Source: Candidatus Cryosericum odellii
GTDB taxonomy: Bacteria > Caldisericota > Caldisericia > Cryosericales > Cryosericaceae
Assembly (NCBI RefSeq): GCF_003570935.1
Contig: NZ_QXIU01000091.1
Location: 1-35,531, forward strand
Length of the DNA stretch: 35,531 nt
Direction: 5' to 3'
This document shows, piece by piece, positions 8,146-16,195 of this stretch. The translations under genes and the position numbers were made by a program. The notes below the pieces were generated by a model. That model did not search any database. It had not been told where the DNA came from and saw only the letters and a program-made list of their open reading frames with translations. The stretch's first letter is position 1; each line of letters begins with the position of its first letter.

Positions 8146-8274
8146 CTACTACTCCTTTCTGCCTTTCTGGCAGTGATGTCTTTCTCCCATTGCTGGGTCG
8201 CATGCTTCGATAAACCAGAGCATTTCAGCTCTTCCCTATCCTTCTGCATGCATTTGCCTCACCTCCTCATAGAG
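8146..8274 (-). promoter_or_regulatory. Leader region with 5-codon ORF before the secreted-protein gene (copy C)
   Basis: On the minus strand, copy C is followed by GAGGAGGTGAGG and a five-codon ORF (MHAEG then stop, 8253 down to 8236). About 75 nt come next that align with the leader of the unrelated lipoprotein gene at 15892 (shared GCTGAAA...GCATG/C...CAATGGGAG-like positions). Just before the gene is a small CTGCC-AGAAA-GGCAG hairpin, which also occurs in copy D. This looks like a conserved 5' leader RNA. Confidence 0.45.
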
Positions 8275-8302
8275 GTAACGCGATGGGGCGAAATTTGCTG
8301 AA
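8275..8302 (-). promoter_or_regulatory. Shared 28-nt element, copy C
   Basis: On the minus strand this is TTCAGCAAAT, about 12 nt, CGCGTTACC, with the spacing of the other copies. It stands 24 nt after the stop of the second-copy permease gene (8326), marking the start of the copy-1 operon. Confidence 0.55.
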
Positions 8303-8325
8303 GGGGTTGATAGATGTTTTCCATT

Positions 8326-9201
8326 TCACAGATCGTCATGCTGCACCAGGGCATTGCCTATCAGCCAGAAGAGAACGCTCAGGACCAGGTAGTAGAGGAT
8401 AGAGGTGGAAAGGGTATAGGCAGGCGTACCATTGATCAGAAAAGACGTTGATGCCTGGTTGACGAAGAGATACGAGAGGCGTGTTTGCATCACCCAGGAA
8501 TGCAGGGGAGACCAGAGGCTTGATTTGCCAGCATAGAATTCAAGGAGCCCCATGCCGAACATGAGGAGGACCGGTAACCCAGGCTTGTGCACGCGCAGAG
8601 ACAGAACCAGTGCGACCAATGCATACGTTCCAAACGACAGGGTAGAATACAGCCACAGGTGAAGCAGAAACAGGAGGGGAGTTTTTTCGGGGATCGTCAA
8701 GATAACGTTGTCTCCCCCAAATGCTGCCAGCGCCTTTCGCACCAGTTCAGGATGCAGCTGAAAGGAACTGAAGTGCCATGCAAAGGGATAGAAGAAGCTT
8801 GCAACAAGGAGCGAGATGAGGGAAAACACCGCCATATACACAAAAGCACCAATAAACATGGACAGAACTTTGGCTGTCCACCAGACGGTCCGGGACTGGA
8901 CACGGGGGAAGGTGGCAGGCATAGTATTGGAGGAACGATCCCGCAAATAGGATTCGCCAACGATGAACACAAGGAGAGGGGCAACCAGCACGAAAAGATA
9001 CAGCCACACCTGCGTTGATCGCGCAACGACGTCCCACGCATTGAGAGCCAGATGATATTTCGCTAAGGGGCCATCAAATACGCCCAAGTCTTCACGTGCC
9101 TCTATCACTGATAGCAGAACTGCTATCACCGGGACTCCCCACCACCGCTTGGTGAAGAACATCTGAAAGCACTCATACCGGAGGGCCCGCAACAGTCTCA
9201 T
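8326..9201 (-). CDS. ABC-2 type permease subunit (LanE/G-like), copy 2
   Basis: The protein has 291 residues from the ATG at 9201 (MRLLRALRYECFQMFF), which overlaps the stop of the preceding permease gene as ATGA; the frame extends upstream but the copy-1 gene and the overlap fix this start. It has about six membrane helices with the conserved IVGESYLRDRSSNTMPATFP loop. It is a close paralogue of the gene at 5874-6761: both ends and one central block are nearly identical in DNA, with diverged stretches between. This operon has no ATPase gene after it; copy C of the shared element follows at once. It must therefore borrow an ATPase, most simply the one at 4911-5834, or be non-functional. Confidence 0.85.
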   Translation of the reverse strand: MRLLRALRYECFQMFFTKRWWGVPVIAVLLSVIEAREDLGVFDGPLAKYHLALNAWDVVARSTQVWLYLFVLVAPLLVFIVGESYLRDRSSNTMPATFPRVQSRTVWWTAKVLSMFIGAFVYMAVFSLISLLVASFFYPFAWHFSSFQLHPELVRKALAAFGGDNVILTIPEKTPLLFLLHLWLYSTLSFGTYALVALVLSLRVHKPGLPVLLMFGMGLLEFYAGKSSLWSPLHSWVMQTRLSYLFVNQASTSFLINGTPAYTLSTSILYYLVLSVLFWLIGNALVQHDDL

Positions 9202-10040
9202 GCCTCCTCCTGACGCAGATAGACGAAAGCAGCCAGAGCAACATTGAAAAAGAGGATAAGGGCCCAATAGACAAACGATGACTGGAGAAGGGGTGGACAC
9301 ATCACAGGCTTCTGAAAAAGGGAAGGATCCCACCAAAGCTTGGTTGCCCTGAACCCGGGGTACAGGAATACCAAGGCATTCCCATTGAAGGCATACTCAG
9401 CCAGCAGCCATGTCGCAGGAGTAGAAAGAACAGCGACCCAGCTGCTTCCTCCAAGCGCTGCTGCAAGCAACGGTATGGTTGCAACTGTCCCTGCTGTCAT
9501 CAACTGCAGCAGAGCGATCATGAATGTGTACTGCCCAGGAGCCTGGTGAAAAAAGAGATCATCGACTGATCCAGCCCTGCCGCCAGCCGTCTCAAACGAT
9601 TGAACGGTTGGATAACGGGCCAGGGCTGAACTGGCGATCCACGTCACCCCTTGGACAAGAACAATGAGGAGTATGGAGCACAGAATCATGGCAGCTCCCT
9701 TGGCCAGCAGGTACCGCCATTTGCGGAATCCCCGGGTCAGGATATATTGTGCCACCTTGGTCTTGCGGTCTATTGCGAACGATGCTCCGACGGCAAGACT
9801 GCAGGCTAGGGGAAAGATGAAGTCCATCCCCTCAAAAGCTCTGACAAAGAGAGCGTACCGGGATCCTCCGGTGACAAGAATCCCAGGCCCCGGATCATTT
9901 GGGTTTGGAACATATGAATAACTGTAACCAGCAAATCGAATAACAGAAACGACCAGAATGACCGCCACTACTGCGCAAGCGCTCCAGAAGCCCCACAGCG
10001 AAAGAATTGACCTTACCTGTTCGCGAATGAGTCTGTTCAT
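9198..10040 (-). CDS. ABC-2 type permease subunit (second permease), copy 2
   Basis: The protein has 280 residues from the ATG at 10040 (MNRLIREQVRSILSLWGFW). I chose it by alignment with the copy-1 gene and because GGGAGAT precedes it; the open frame reaches 10061. About six membrane helices are predicted and the loop after the first helix differs strongly from copy 1 (PNPNDPGPG). The 4-nt overlap with the next gene implies coupling. Gene order and the hairpin between it and the secreted-protein gene copy the first operon exactly. Confidence 0.85.
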   Translation of the reverse strand: MNRLIREQVRSILSLWGFWSACAVVAVILVVSVIRFAGYSYSYVPNPNDPGPGILVTGGSRYALFVRAFEGMDFIFPLACSLAVGASFAIDRKTKVAQYILTRGFRKWRYLLAKGAAMILCSILLIVLVQGVTWIASSALARYPTVQSFETAGGRAGSVDDLFFHQAPGQYTFMIALLQLMTAGTVATIPLLAAALGGSSWVAVLSTPATWLLAEYAFNGNALVFLYPGFRATKLWWDPSLFQKPVMCPPLLQSSFVYWALILFFNVALAAFVYLRQEEA

Positions 10041-10064
10041 AATATCTCCCACAAGTAACAATCT

Positions 10065-10089
10065 TCCCCTGGGGCTATGCCCCAGGGGA
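10065..10089. terminator. Hairpin between secreted-protein and permease genes, copy 2
   Basis: An 11-bp perfect stem (TCCCCTGGGGC, loop TAT, GCCCCAGGGGA) lies 20 nt past the stop of the secreted-protein gene at 10110. Like the copy at 7625-7654, it has no T-run on the minus strand. The bases after both hairpins are alike (GGGGAA, one base, ATTGTTA). Confidence 0.55.
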
Positions 10090-10109
10090 GAAGGTGAGCG
10101 TCAGAGAGC

Positions 10110-10589
10110 TTAGAACCAACCAAAAATCAGGTTTCCGGTTGCATGAACGCGCACCAGAGCGGACGCGCCGAATCTGACTTTCACGTACTTCGTTGTGCCG
10201 GTCGTATTCGTCCACAAAGTCTGTGTTGTGCCTTCTACGGTGAATGTCACTTCATTGCTAAGTGGTTGCAACGTAGACGAATCAACTACTGTCATGTAGA
10301 CGTAGTGTCCACCGGAGTTGCCCAAGTAGCCCTGGACGTACTTTCCAGCGGTCATGGTATACGAATCCGCCGTGTACACGTAGGAGCTTATTGGAATCGT
10401 TACGTCAAAAGGGTACGTCAGGACGGATTTCGGGGAGACTGTCGTGACGCCCGCATTCGTGTCGATCACGCTGCCCGGCGCAGCATCCGATACCACGGGC
10501 ATTTCAGCGGCGCGAACGAACGCCGGCTGACTTGCACCAAGGAGTGCAAGCAAAACAACAAGAACCAAAATGTTCCTGAGATGTTTCAT
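10110..10589 (-). CDS. Small secreted protein, first gene of ABC operon (copy 2)
   Basis: This 159-residue paralogue of the protein at 7672-8145 has a nearly identical signal peptide (MKHLRNILVLVVLLALLGA, cleavage near VRA|AEM). The mature domain carries the matching motifs GYLGNSGGHYVYMTV, LWTNTT and VHATGNLIFGW. The N-terminal 40 mature residues are poorly conserved between the copies while the C-terminal half is well conserved, which points to the latter as the functional part. AAAGGAG precedes the ATG, and the 40 nt before it match copy 1. The function is not recognised. Confidence 0.8.
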   Translation of the reverse strand: MKHLRNILVLVVLLALLGASQPAFVRAAEMPVVSDAAPGSVIDTNAGVTTVSPKSVLTYPFDVTIPISSYVYTADSYTMTAGKYVQGYLGNSGGHYVYMTVVDSSTLQPLSNEVTFTVEGTTQTLWTNTTGTTKYVKVRFGASALVRVHATGNLIFGWF

Positions 10590-10710
10590 TGACTACTCCT
10601 TTCTGCCTTTTCGGCAGTCATGTCTTTCTCCTCTTGCGAGGAGCTATACGGTTCCAACAAATCAGCCTTCTTTTACTCCTTTCCACTCATTTGCCTCACC
10701 TCCTATCCCT

Positions 10711-10738
10711 ATAACGCGATGGAGTAAAATTTGCTGAA
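10711..10738 (-). promoter_or_regulatory. Shared 28-nt element, copy D
   Basis: On the minus strand this is TTCAGCAAAT, about 12 nt, CGCGTTATA. It is followed by AGGAGGTGAGG and a five-codon ORF (MSGKE then stop, 10690 down to 10673). The leader then holds a CTCCTC-GCAA-GAGGAG hairpin and a CTGCC-GAAAA-GGCAG hairpin before the gene start at 10589. Confidence 0.6.
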
Positions 10739-10790
10739 AAGAGGAAAAGAAACCTTATACATTTCCATACCGGATCATAGTGAGCGGTAC

Positions 10791-10831
10791 AAAAATGCCC
10801 CGTCCGCGCCACTGAGGCGCGGACGGGGCAT
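10791..10831 (-). terminator. Intrinsic terminator of the macA-macB-like operon
   Basis: A 16-bp GC-rich stem (arms 10795-10810 and 10816-10831, ATGCCCCGTCCGCGCC and its complement) closes a 5-nt loop and is followed on the minus strand by TTTTTG. It lies 74 nt past the stop of the permease gene at 10905. Stem plus T-run make it a standard Rho-independent terminator. Confidence 0.85.
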
Positions 10832-10904
10832 GACGTTTATCTGATGAAGGAGAAAGAGACTTGGTCAGTTCGCCGGGATATCGGTCATGACCTTGAGAGA
10901 CCTC

Positions 10905-12092
10905 CTATTCATACCGCAGAGCGTCAACTGGTTTCAGTCGGGCTGCTCTGCGGGCAGGGTAGACGCCGAAGAAGATCCCCACCGCAATAGAGAATCCAAA
11001 CGCAAGAAGGACTGAAGAGCTGGTGATCGCCGTCTTTGTAAATCTGGCAACAACGAACTTCGAGGCAAGGATGCTGATGATGATCCCCAAGAGACCCCCC
11101 GTCACACTCAGCAGAGACGACTCGATGAGGAATTGACCGAGGATGTCCCGCTCCTTCGCACCCAGCGCCTTGCGGATGCCGATCTCACGCGTGCGCTCGG
11201 TCACAGAAACCAGCATGATGTTCATGATGCCGATGCCGCCGACCAGCAGTGAGAGCCCGCCGATGGCTGCAAGAAGTGTCGTGAGTGTCGACATGGAGGA
11301 TGTTACCATCGCGGTCATGGCAGCCATATCCTGGACTGTGAAGTCTTCTTTCTTGTGCTTCTGTATCATGAGCCGGGTGATCTGGTTCTTGACCTCCGTC
11401 GTCTGAGTGGGATCGACGCATTTGATCTGAATGTCCTGAACAACGTTGTCCATCATGCCGAAGAGCTCCGGCCCGATTGGGAAGGACAGAGCGACCGCGC
11501 TGTCCATGGGTATTCCCGCGGTTGTACCCTGGGGGACAGTGACGCCAACGACCTTGCAACGTACATCACCGATCCGGAATTTCTTTCCCACGGCTGGTCC
11601 ACCCGGGAATAACGTCGATGCCACTTTTGTTCCGATGACGACGTTGCGCGTTCTGGCATCGACGTCGATGTCGGCGAGCCCGCGGCCTTGAGCAATCGTT
11701 ATGCCGTTGATCTTGAAATATGCCGGCAAAACAAAGACCTCGGTAGCCGACATGGTCTTGGAACCATTTTTAAGCTGGAAACCATTTGAATCCCTTGGCG
11801 ACAGGAGGACAGGATAGGTGAGCTTTGCCTTGAGATACTTGAGGTCATCCATCGTGATCATCTGCAGTTCTTCGTCATTGGACATCTGGGGCCCTCCGGC
11901 CATCAGGTCGAGATTCCCTGCGCCGGCGCCCTGCATGCTGCCCAGGATGCTCTGCTTTGCTCCGTTGCCGACCCCCATGAGCATGACAACAGCAGCGATA
12001 CCGATGATGATTCCCAGCATGGTAAGAAACGAGCGCATCTTTGCTGCCCGTATGGCCCGTACCGCATTCCGGAAACTATCTTGGACGCTCAT
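10905..12092 (-). CDS. MacB-like ABC transporter permease (FtsX-type)
   Basis: The protein has 395 residues from the ATG at 12092 (MSVQDSFRNAVRAIRAAKMR), placed one base past the ATPase stop with AAAGGAAC upstream. The N-terminal helix (LTMLGIIIGIAAVVMLMGVG, about 23-42) is typical of MacB. An extracytoplasmic domain of about 220 residues follows, then the FtsX domain with three helices and the conserved MNIMLVSVTERTREIGIRKA and FGVYPARRAARLKPVDALRYE stretches. It is the permease of a tripartite-like efflux or mechanotransmission system with the ATPase and adaptor encoded just before it. As in many such operons, ATPase and permease are separate polypeptides. Confidence 0.92.
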   Translation of the reverse strand: MSVQDSFRNAVRAIRAAKMRSFLTMLGIIIGIAAVVMLMGVGNGAKQSILGSMQGAGAGNLDLMAGGPQMSNDEELQMITMDDLKYLKAKLTYPVLLSPRDSNGFQLKNGSKTMSATEVFVLPAYFKINGITIAQGRGLADIDVDARTRNVVIGTKVASTLFPGGPAVGKKFRIGDVRCKVVGVTVPQGTTAGIPMDSAVALSFPIGPELFGMMDNVVQDIQIKCVDPTQTTEVKNQITRLMIQKHKKEDFTVQDMAAMTAMVTSSMSTLTTLLAAIGGLSLLVGGIGIMNIMLVSVTERTREIGIRKALGAKERDILGQFLIESSLLSVTGGLLGIIISILASKFVVARFTKTAITSSSVLLAFGFSIAVGIFFGVYPARRAARLKPVDALRYE

Positions 12093-12093
12093 G

Positions 12094-12780
12094 TCAGTTC
12101 CTTTCATCGGCCATGATGTGGCCGTCCTGGATACGGATGACACGTTCGGCCTGAGCTCCGATGGTATCGTCGTGTGTGACGTAGATAATCGTCTTTCCGT
12201 CGGCATGCAGCTCCTTCATGATGTCCAGGATCTCGCGGGCACCCTGAGAATTAAGATTGCCTGTCGGCTCGTCGGCAAGGATGATCGGAGGATCCATCAT
12301 GAGAGCCCTCGCAATAGCTACGCGCTGCTGTTCTCCGCCTGACATTTCAACAGAGCGATTATTCATACGATCCTTGAGTCCAACACGTTCCAGCAGTTCA
12401 AGGGTACGAGTTTTTTCTTCTCTTCCGTTCATTGCATGTGCAGAGTAAGTACAGGGAAGAAGAACGTTCTCGAGAGCGCTCAGCTGTGGCAGTAGATTGT
12501 AAGACTGGAAGACAAATCCTATATCCTCATTGCGAATATCCGCCAGTCTGTTCGATCGAAGTCTGGAAACGTCCTGACCCTTGAGAAGATAGGTGCCAGA
12601 GGTCGGGGTATCCAGAAATCCGAGAATATGCATCATGGTCGATTTCCCAGAGCCGGAAGGTCCCATGATAGCGACAAATTCATGTTCACTGATCTCAAAG
12701 GAGACACCGGCAAGAGCCTCGATCGTAACAGCGCCAATAGAATACACTTTACGAATCTCACTGAATTCAATCAGATTCAT
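12094..12780 (-). CDS. MacB/LolD-family ABC transporter ATP-binding protein
   Basis: This 228-residue ATPase has Walker [10 protein letters not shown] (40-48), Q-loop FVFQSYNL (Q92), signature [15 protein letters not shown] (146-160; Met replaces the usual Leu), Walker B IILADEP (166-172) and switch His in YVTHD. The D-loop reads GNLNSQ rather than the usual GNLDS, a mild departure. The gene follows the adaptor gene by 3 nt and precedes the permease by one base, so all three are one operon ending at the terminator near 10.8 kb. It drives export or envelope-to-outside transfer through the adjacent permease. Confidence 0.93.
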   Translation of the reverse strand: MNLIEFSEIRKVYSIGAVTIEALAGVSFEISEHEFVAIMGPSGSGKSTMMHILGFLDTPTSGTYLLKGQDVSRLRSNRLADIRNEDIGFVFQSYNLLPQLSALENVLLPCTYSAHAMNGREEKTRTLELLERVGLKDRMNNRSVEMSGGEQQRVAIARALMMDPPIILADEPTGNLNSQGAREILDIMKELHADGKTIIYVTHDDTIGAQAERVIRIQDGHIMADERN

Positions 12781-12783
12781 GGA

Positions 12784-14502
12784 TTATCCTAGTAGACCGA
12801 CGCTACCAGCATTTTTCGACTGCTGCGGCAATACCGAAGAGACTCCTGCATTGCGCAGGATTCGGTCTCCAGCTTTGAGACCCGAGATGATCTGGATGTA
12901 ATCATCGCTTGCAATCCCTACTTTTACCTCTTTCCTCGTTGTCTGCATGGTCGGCTGCTTTTTATCGGCACCTGCCGTCGAGGACACGACCATGACATAG
13001 TACTTGCCATTGTCCGAGATGACCGATTCGACGGGAACGGCAAGGACGTTTTTCGCAACAGACAGAATAATGGAAGCATCGCACTTCATGCCTGTCATCA
13101 GCGACGACGGAGGGTCGGTCAGCTGGATCCTGGCCGTATAGGGGAGGTTGGCACCCTGAGAATTCTGGGAGCTGGACGTGGATGCGTAGCCGACAGAGAT
13201 GATCTTTCCGTGGAATGCCTTGTCGCCGTACGGGTCGATCGTCACGCTGGCGTCCTGCCCGGCCTTGAGTTTGATGACATTCATTTCATCAACGCTGACG
13301 TTGGCGTCCCACGTTGTCCAGTCAGTCAGTTTTGCGATAGTGGCACCGCTGGCAACGGTACCGCCCGCTGCAACGCTCATGGTGGTAATAACGCCGCTCA
13401 TGGGGGCGGTGATGACGTAGTTCCCGGCCTTCTTTTTCTCAGCATTGAGAGCGTACAGCGCCTCCTCTTTCTGCTCATCATTCGACTGGACCTGAAAATT
13501 GTACTTCCGGACAGTCTCTGGAAATGCTGCCAGGTTCGCCTTTGCAGCCGCGAGCGATTCATTTGCCTGTTCCACGCTGGCCTTGAGCGGTTCAAGGTCA
13601 TTCGCACTGGTGCTGACAGTTACCTGGCCTGCGGCCAGGTTTCTCTTGGCTGCTGTCACTGCCCGTTCAGCCTGGGTCACCTCAAGCTGGGCAGCCTTCA
13701 GGTTGTTCTGTGCAACCGAGGTGTCAGCACTAGCACTTGCACTAGCACTTTCCAGCGAAAGCCGTGCACTATTGACCGCGACCAGGTCTGCAGTAGTATC
13801 TTTCCCGGCTTGCGCATCTGCCACAAGTTGATCCTCGGCCGTTTTCAAGCTAAGTTGAGCCTGCTGAACAGCAACACCAGACTGCGACGCCGACGATGCC
13901 GTGCTGGAGTCCTGAAGGTACTTCAGATTGTCCTGAGCGGTAACAAGACTTTCCTCTGCCTGGGTCACCGCATCCTGAAGAGAATCCATGGTGGTATCGC
14001 TTGCATCTTTCGCCACAGCATTCTTCAAATTGATCTCGGCCGATAGCTGCTGAGCCCGTGCCTGATCGACCGCGTTTTCCAGTTGAGTCTTGGTCTGCGC
14101 AAGATTGGTCAGATCAGCAGTCCCAGCGCTGATGATGACGGAGCGGTAGTGGAACTCTGCCTGTCTGAGAGCATCCTGATGGTCTGTGTCATCGATGCGT
14201 GCAATGATTTCCCCGGCAGTGACCCTGTCTCCCACCTTTTTGTAGACGGTGGCGATCTTGCCAGCCGCCGGAGCAGTCACCGTCGTGCTGTGAGCAGGAG
14301 CAACAGTGCCGGAGACCGTTGTACTGACTGTGACATCCTGTGTCCTGACATCATAGGTCATATTCTCCCCTGTACCGCCTGTGATTCCTGCAGAGGAACG
14401 CCGTCTGCTGCTCAGAAGCTTTGGAATGACAATGATAGCTACTACCGCAATCACTACTAGTATCACTACCGGCATAAGAATACGTCGAGTCTTTTTGCTC
14501 AT
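12784..14502 (-). CDS. Efflux adaptor (membrane fusion protein), MacA/HlyD-like
   Basis: The protein has 572 residues. A basic N-terminus and one membrane anchor (about 8-29, ILMPVVILVVIAVVAIIVIP) precede the first lipoyl half-motif (VTAPAAGKIATVYKKVGDRV). A very long Ala/Gln-rich coiled-coil hairpin follows (about 120-345, with many LKxAxxxV/A heptads). The second lipoyl half (VITAPMSGVITTMSVAAGG) and the beta-barrel and membrane-proximal domains come last (WDANVSVDEMNVIKLKAGQ...). The hairpin is longer than in E. coli MacA (about 370 residues in total). It bridges the ATPase/permease pair to the outside. Shared element copy E lies about 65 nt upstream. No outer-membrane TolC-type gene is nearby. 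Confidence 0.9.
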   Translation of the reverse strand: MSKKTRRILMPVVILVVIAVVAIIVIPKLLSSRRRSSAGITGGTGENMTYDVRTQDVTVSTTVSGTVAPAHSTTVTAPAAGKIATVYKKVGDRVTAGEIIARIDDTDHQDALRQAEFHYRSVIISAGTADLTNLAQTKTQLENAVDQARAQQLSAEINLKNAVAKDASDTTMDSLQDAVTQAEESLVTAQDNLKYLQDSSTASSASQSGVAVQQAQLSLKTAEDQLVADAQAGKDTTADLVAVNSARLSLESASASASADTSVAQNNLKAAQLEVTQAERAVTAAKRNLAAGQVTVSTSANDLEPLKASVEQANESLAAAKANLAAFPETVRKYNFQVQSNDEQKEEALYALNAEKKKAGNYVITAPMSGVITTMSVAAGGTVASGATIAKLTDWTTWDANVSVDEMNVIKLKAGQDASVTIDPYGDKAFHGKIISVGYASTSSSQNSQGANLPYTARIQLTDPPSSLMTGMKCDASIILSVAKNVLAVPVESVISDNGKYYVMVVSSTAGADKKQPTMQTTRKEVKVGIASDDYIQIISGLKAGDRILRNAGVSSVLPQQSKNAGSVGLLG

Positions 14503-14568
14503 GATTCCTCCCGTTGATCAACATACTCAATACTTTTCCACACTCATTTGCCCTATCTCCTCATTCAT

Positions 14569-14596
14569 ACAACGCAATGGGTTAGATTTTGCTGAC
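14569..14596 (-). promoter_or_regulatory. Shared 28-nt element, copy E (before macA-macB-like operon)
   Basis: On the minus strand this is GTCAGCAAAA, about 12 nt, TTGCGTTGT. It is followed by GAGGAGATAGGG and a six-codon ORF (MSVEKY then stop, 14547 down to 14527). The adaptor gene's own GGGAGG and ATG come 25 nt later. Confidence 0.6.
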
Positions 14597-15355
14597 CGTT
14601 GTGTGGCACACAGGGAGTGGGTCTTCTCGATCCGACTTTGAGACGGTTCTCGAACTGACGGGGGCGCGATCCTGGCACGGGCCTACCAGCGGGGAAAAGC
14701 GGGCGAAGCCGGGCGCATCCAACCTGGCTGGTTGTGTTGAACTAACTCTTGGACTCGTCACGGGCAGTGGTTGCTCATTGGCCGCACCTGGATACGGTTC
14801 TGGTCATGGTACAGAGGTGTAGCCAGACACTACGGCATGAGAAGGCTTTGGCAATAGGAAAGGCCACAGGGCAGGTGCACAGGAATCAGCACCGAGGGGC
14901 TGAACGTGTGTTGTAGTTGGTGCGCCTGGCGAGGGCGATGAGTCGATGCGTAGTTGCCTGTTGCCTCACTAGTAAACCTACTCAAACGGGGAGTCGTTGA
15001 CGCGGACCGGAACCCGATACACACTATGGCATTGATGTTCCTAATGAAGGAACGACTTCTGCGACTGGGACAAGAAGATGTGTGTCAATGTGCTCCAGCC
15101 ATCCATGGCCCTCCTGGAAAGAGTCTGGTCAGGGAGCAGGATCCAGAAGAGATACCATGCTCCCCCTGGCCCCCCTGTACGGGCTCCTGCAGGCCCCCGA
15201 GGTCAGTGATCAGGCAAAGGCACGGTTTCCCTTGGGAAGACCAGCCAAGATACCTCCCTCGGAGCTGTGACACGCCGGACCATTTCGCTATGGTTCTTGA
15301 TGATGCAATGGTTCACGCGTTCACGATGATTCTTAGGCGATGCAATACGGCACTA
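14597..15355. other. About 760 bp without a convincing gene; possible decayed coding DNA
   Basis: No frame here has a Shine-Dalgarno site, sensible composition and useful length together. The longest plus-strand frame (14954-15394) includes a protein-like piece (LLKRGVVDADRNPIHTMALM) but degenerates into Pro/Arg/Cys-rich shadow sequence and runs into the 3' end of the next gene. The stretch may hold remnants of a lost gene or mobile element. I could not identify ends, inverted repeats or a family. Confidence 0.35.
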
Positions 15356-15892
15356 TCATCTAGGATATTTGGCATACTTACCGACAAGAGCTAATATTTC
15401 AAGGTGATGATTACTTCCTAGTTGAACATATGGTTCATTTCTTTCTCCTAAAACTATAGGTTCCATAGGCACTGGTTGCGCCAAATCACCGTTGCTTATG
15501 CCATCCTCTAGTAAGACCGTTTCCCGGTAACCCTCTTTAAAGGCAATAGCCGTAACCGTGCCTCTGGGAGCTATCCCAACTGTGTCTTGATATTTCCTAT
15601 CTACTGGGACAGTTATGCTTTCTTGAGCTTCGCCTTGGCTGTTGGTAAGTATTCTTGCAATTACTTCACCGTCTGATCCAATTAGCAATATAGTAACTCC
15701 CGGAACAGGAACATAAGCAACCGGGATGCCTTGTGGCTTATTATTGAAAGTACGGAACACAACATTCCTAATTGTTACAGTTTCTGGTTTAGATCCACTC
15801 TTACCGGCATCTCGATATACACCATTGCTGCACCCTGTCAAAAGAAATGCAAGAACCAAACACGATAGAAGAATAATCTTCGCGTGTTTCAT
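15356..15892 (-). CDS. Putative lipoprotein with carboxypeptidase-regulatory-like fold
   Basis: The protein has 178 residues. Its signal peptide (MKHAKIILLSCLVLAFLLTGC) ends in the lipobox LLTGC (Cys21). The mature part, PVAYVPVPGVTILLIGSDGEVIARILTNSQGEAQESITVP..., has the 'pattern of ornament then TNSQGEA' seen in CarboxypepD_reg-like/transthyretin-like beta-sandwich domains. I infer that fold; no catalytic motif is present. AAAGGAG precedes the ATG. Its 5' leader resembles that of the gene at 7672-8145 although the proteins are unrelated, and shared element copy F lies upstream. Confidence 0.75.
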   Translation of the reverse strand: MKHAKIILLSCLVLAFLLTGCSNGVYRDAGKSGSKPETVTIRNVVFRTFNNKPQGIPVAYVPVPGVTILLIGSDGEVIARILTNSQGEAQESITVPVDRKYQDTVGIAPRGTVTAIAFKEGYRETVLLEDGISNGDLAQPVPMEPIVLGERNEPYVQLGSNHHLEILALVGKYAKYPR

Positions 15893-16003
15893 CTGTTACT
15901 CCTTTCTTCTGTCAAAGTTGCTCCCATCACTGGCTCAGATGCTACCAACAAGCCGAACCTTTCAGCTAATCCCTACCCCTCTGCGTGCATTCACCTCACC
16001 TCT

Positions 16004-16031
16004 ATAACGCAATGGTGTCGTTTTTACTGAC
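16004..16031 (-). promoter_or_regulatory. Shared 28-nt element, copy F
   Basis: On the minus strand this is GTCAGTAAAA, about 12 nt, TTGCGTTATA. It is followed by GAGGTGAGG and a five-codon ORF (MHAEG then stop, 15990 down to 15973), the same peptide as in copy C with different codons (CAC for CAT, GAG for GAA, GGG for GGA). Confidence 0.6.
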
Positions 16032-16048
16032 AGGGTATCCAGAAATAG

Positions 16049-16079
16049 TTCAGCGCTGCCGACCCCCGGCAGCGCTGAA
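16049..16079. terminator. Hairpin downstream of phzF-like gene
   Basis: A 13-bp stem (arms from 16049 and to 16079, core CAGCGCTGCCG) closes a 5-nt loop. It lies about 117 nt past the stop of the minus-strand PhzF-family gene; a weak T-rich stretch (CTATTTC) follows on that strand. The stretch 16080-16195 holds nothing else I can support. Confidence 0.5.
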
Positions 16080-16195
16080 GGAGGCAATACGTATAAGGGT
16101 CAGGAGTGGGGCATCAGTGGTGTGATACGTCATTCCCGCGCATACAGGAATCCAATCCTACTGTTGTCTGCAGGCATGACCTCGCAGGTGGTGCT

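Noticed and set aside
9202-9336. 45-residue N-terminal extension of the copy-2 permease
   Set aside because: The stretch overlaps the preceding permease gene and is absent from copy 1; the ATG in the ATGA overlap is the better start.
13210-14046. Plus-strand frame of 278 codons opposite the efflux adaptor gene
   Set aside because: It is an antisense shadow of the coiled-coil coding region, with Cys- and Arg-rich composition.
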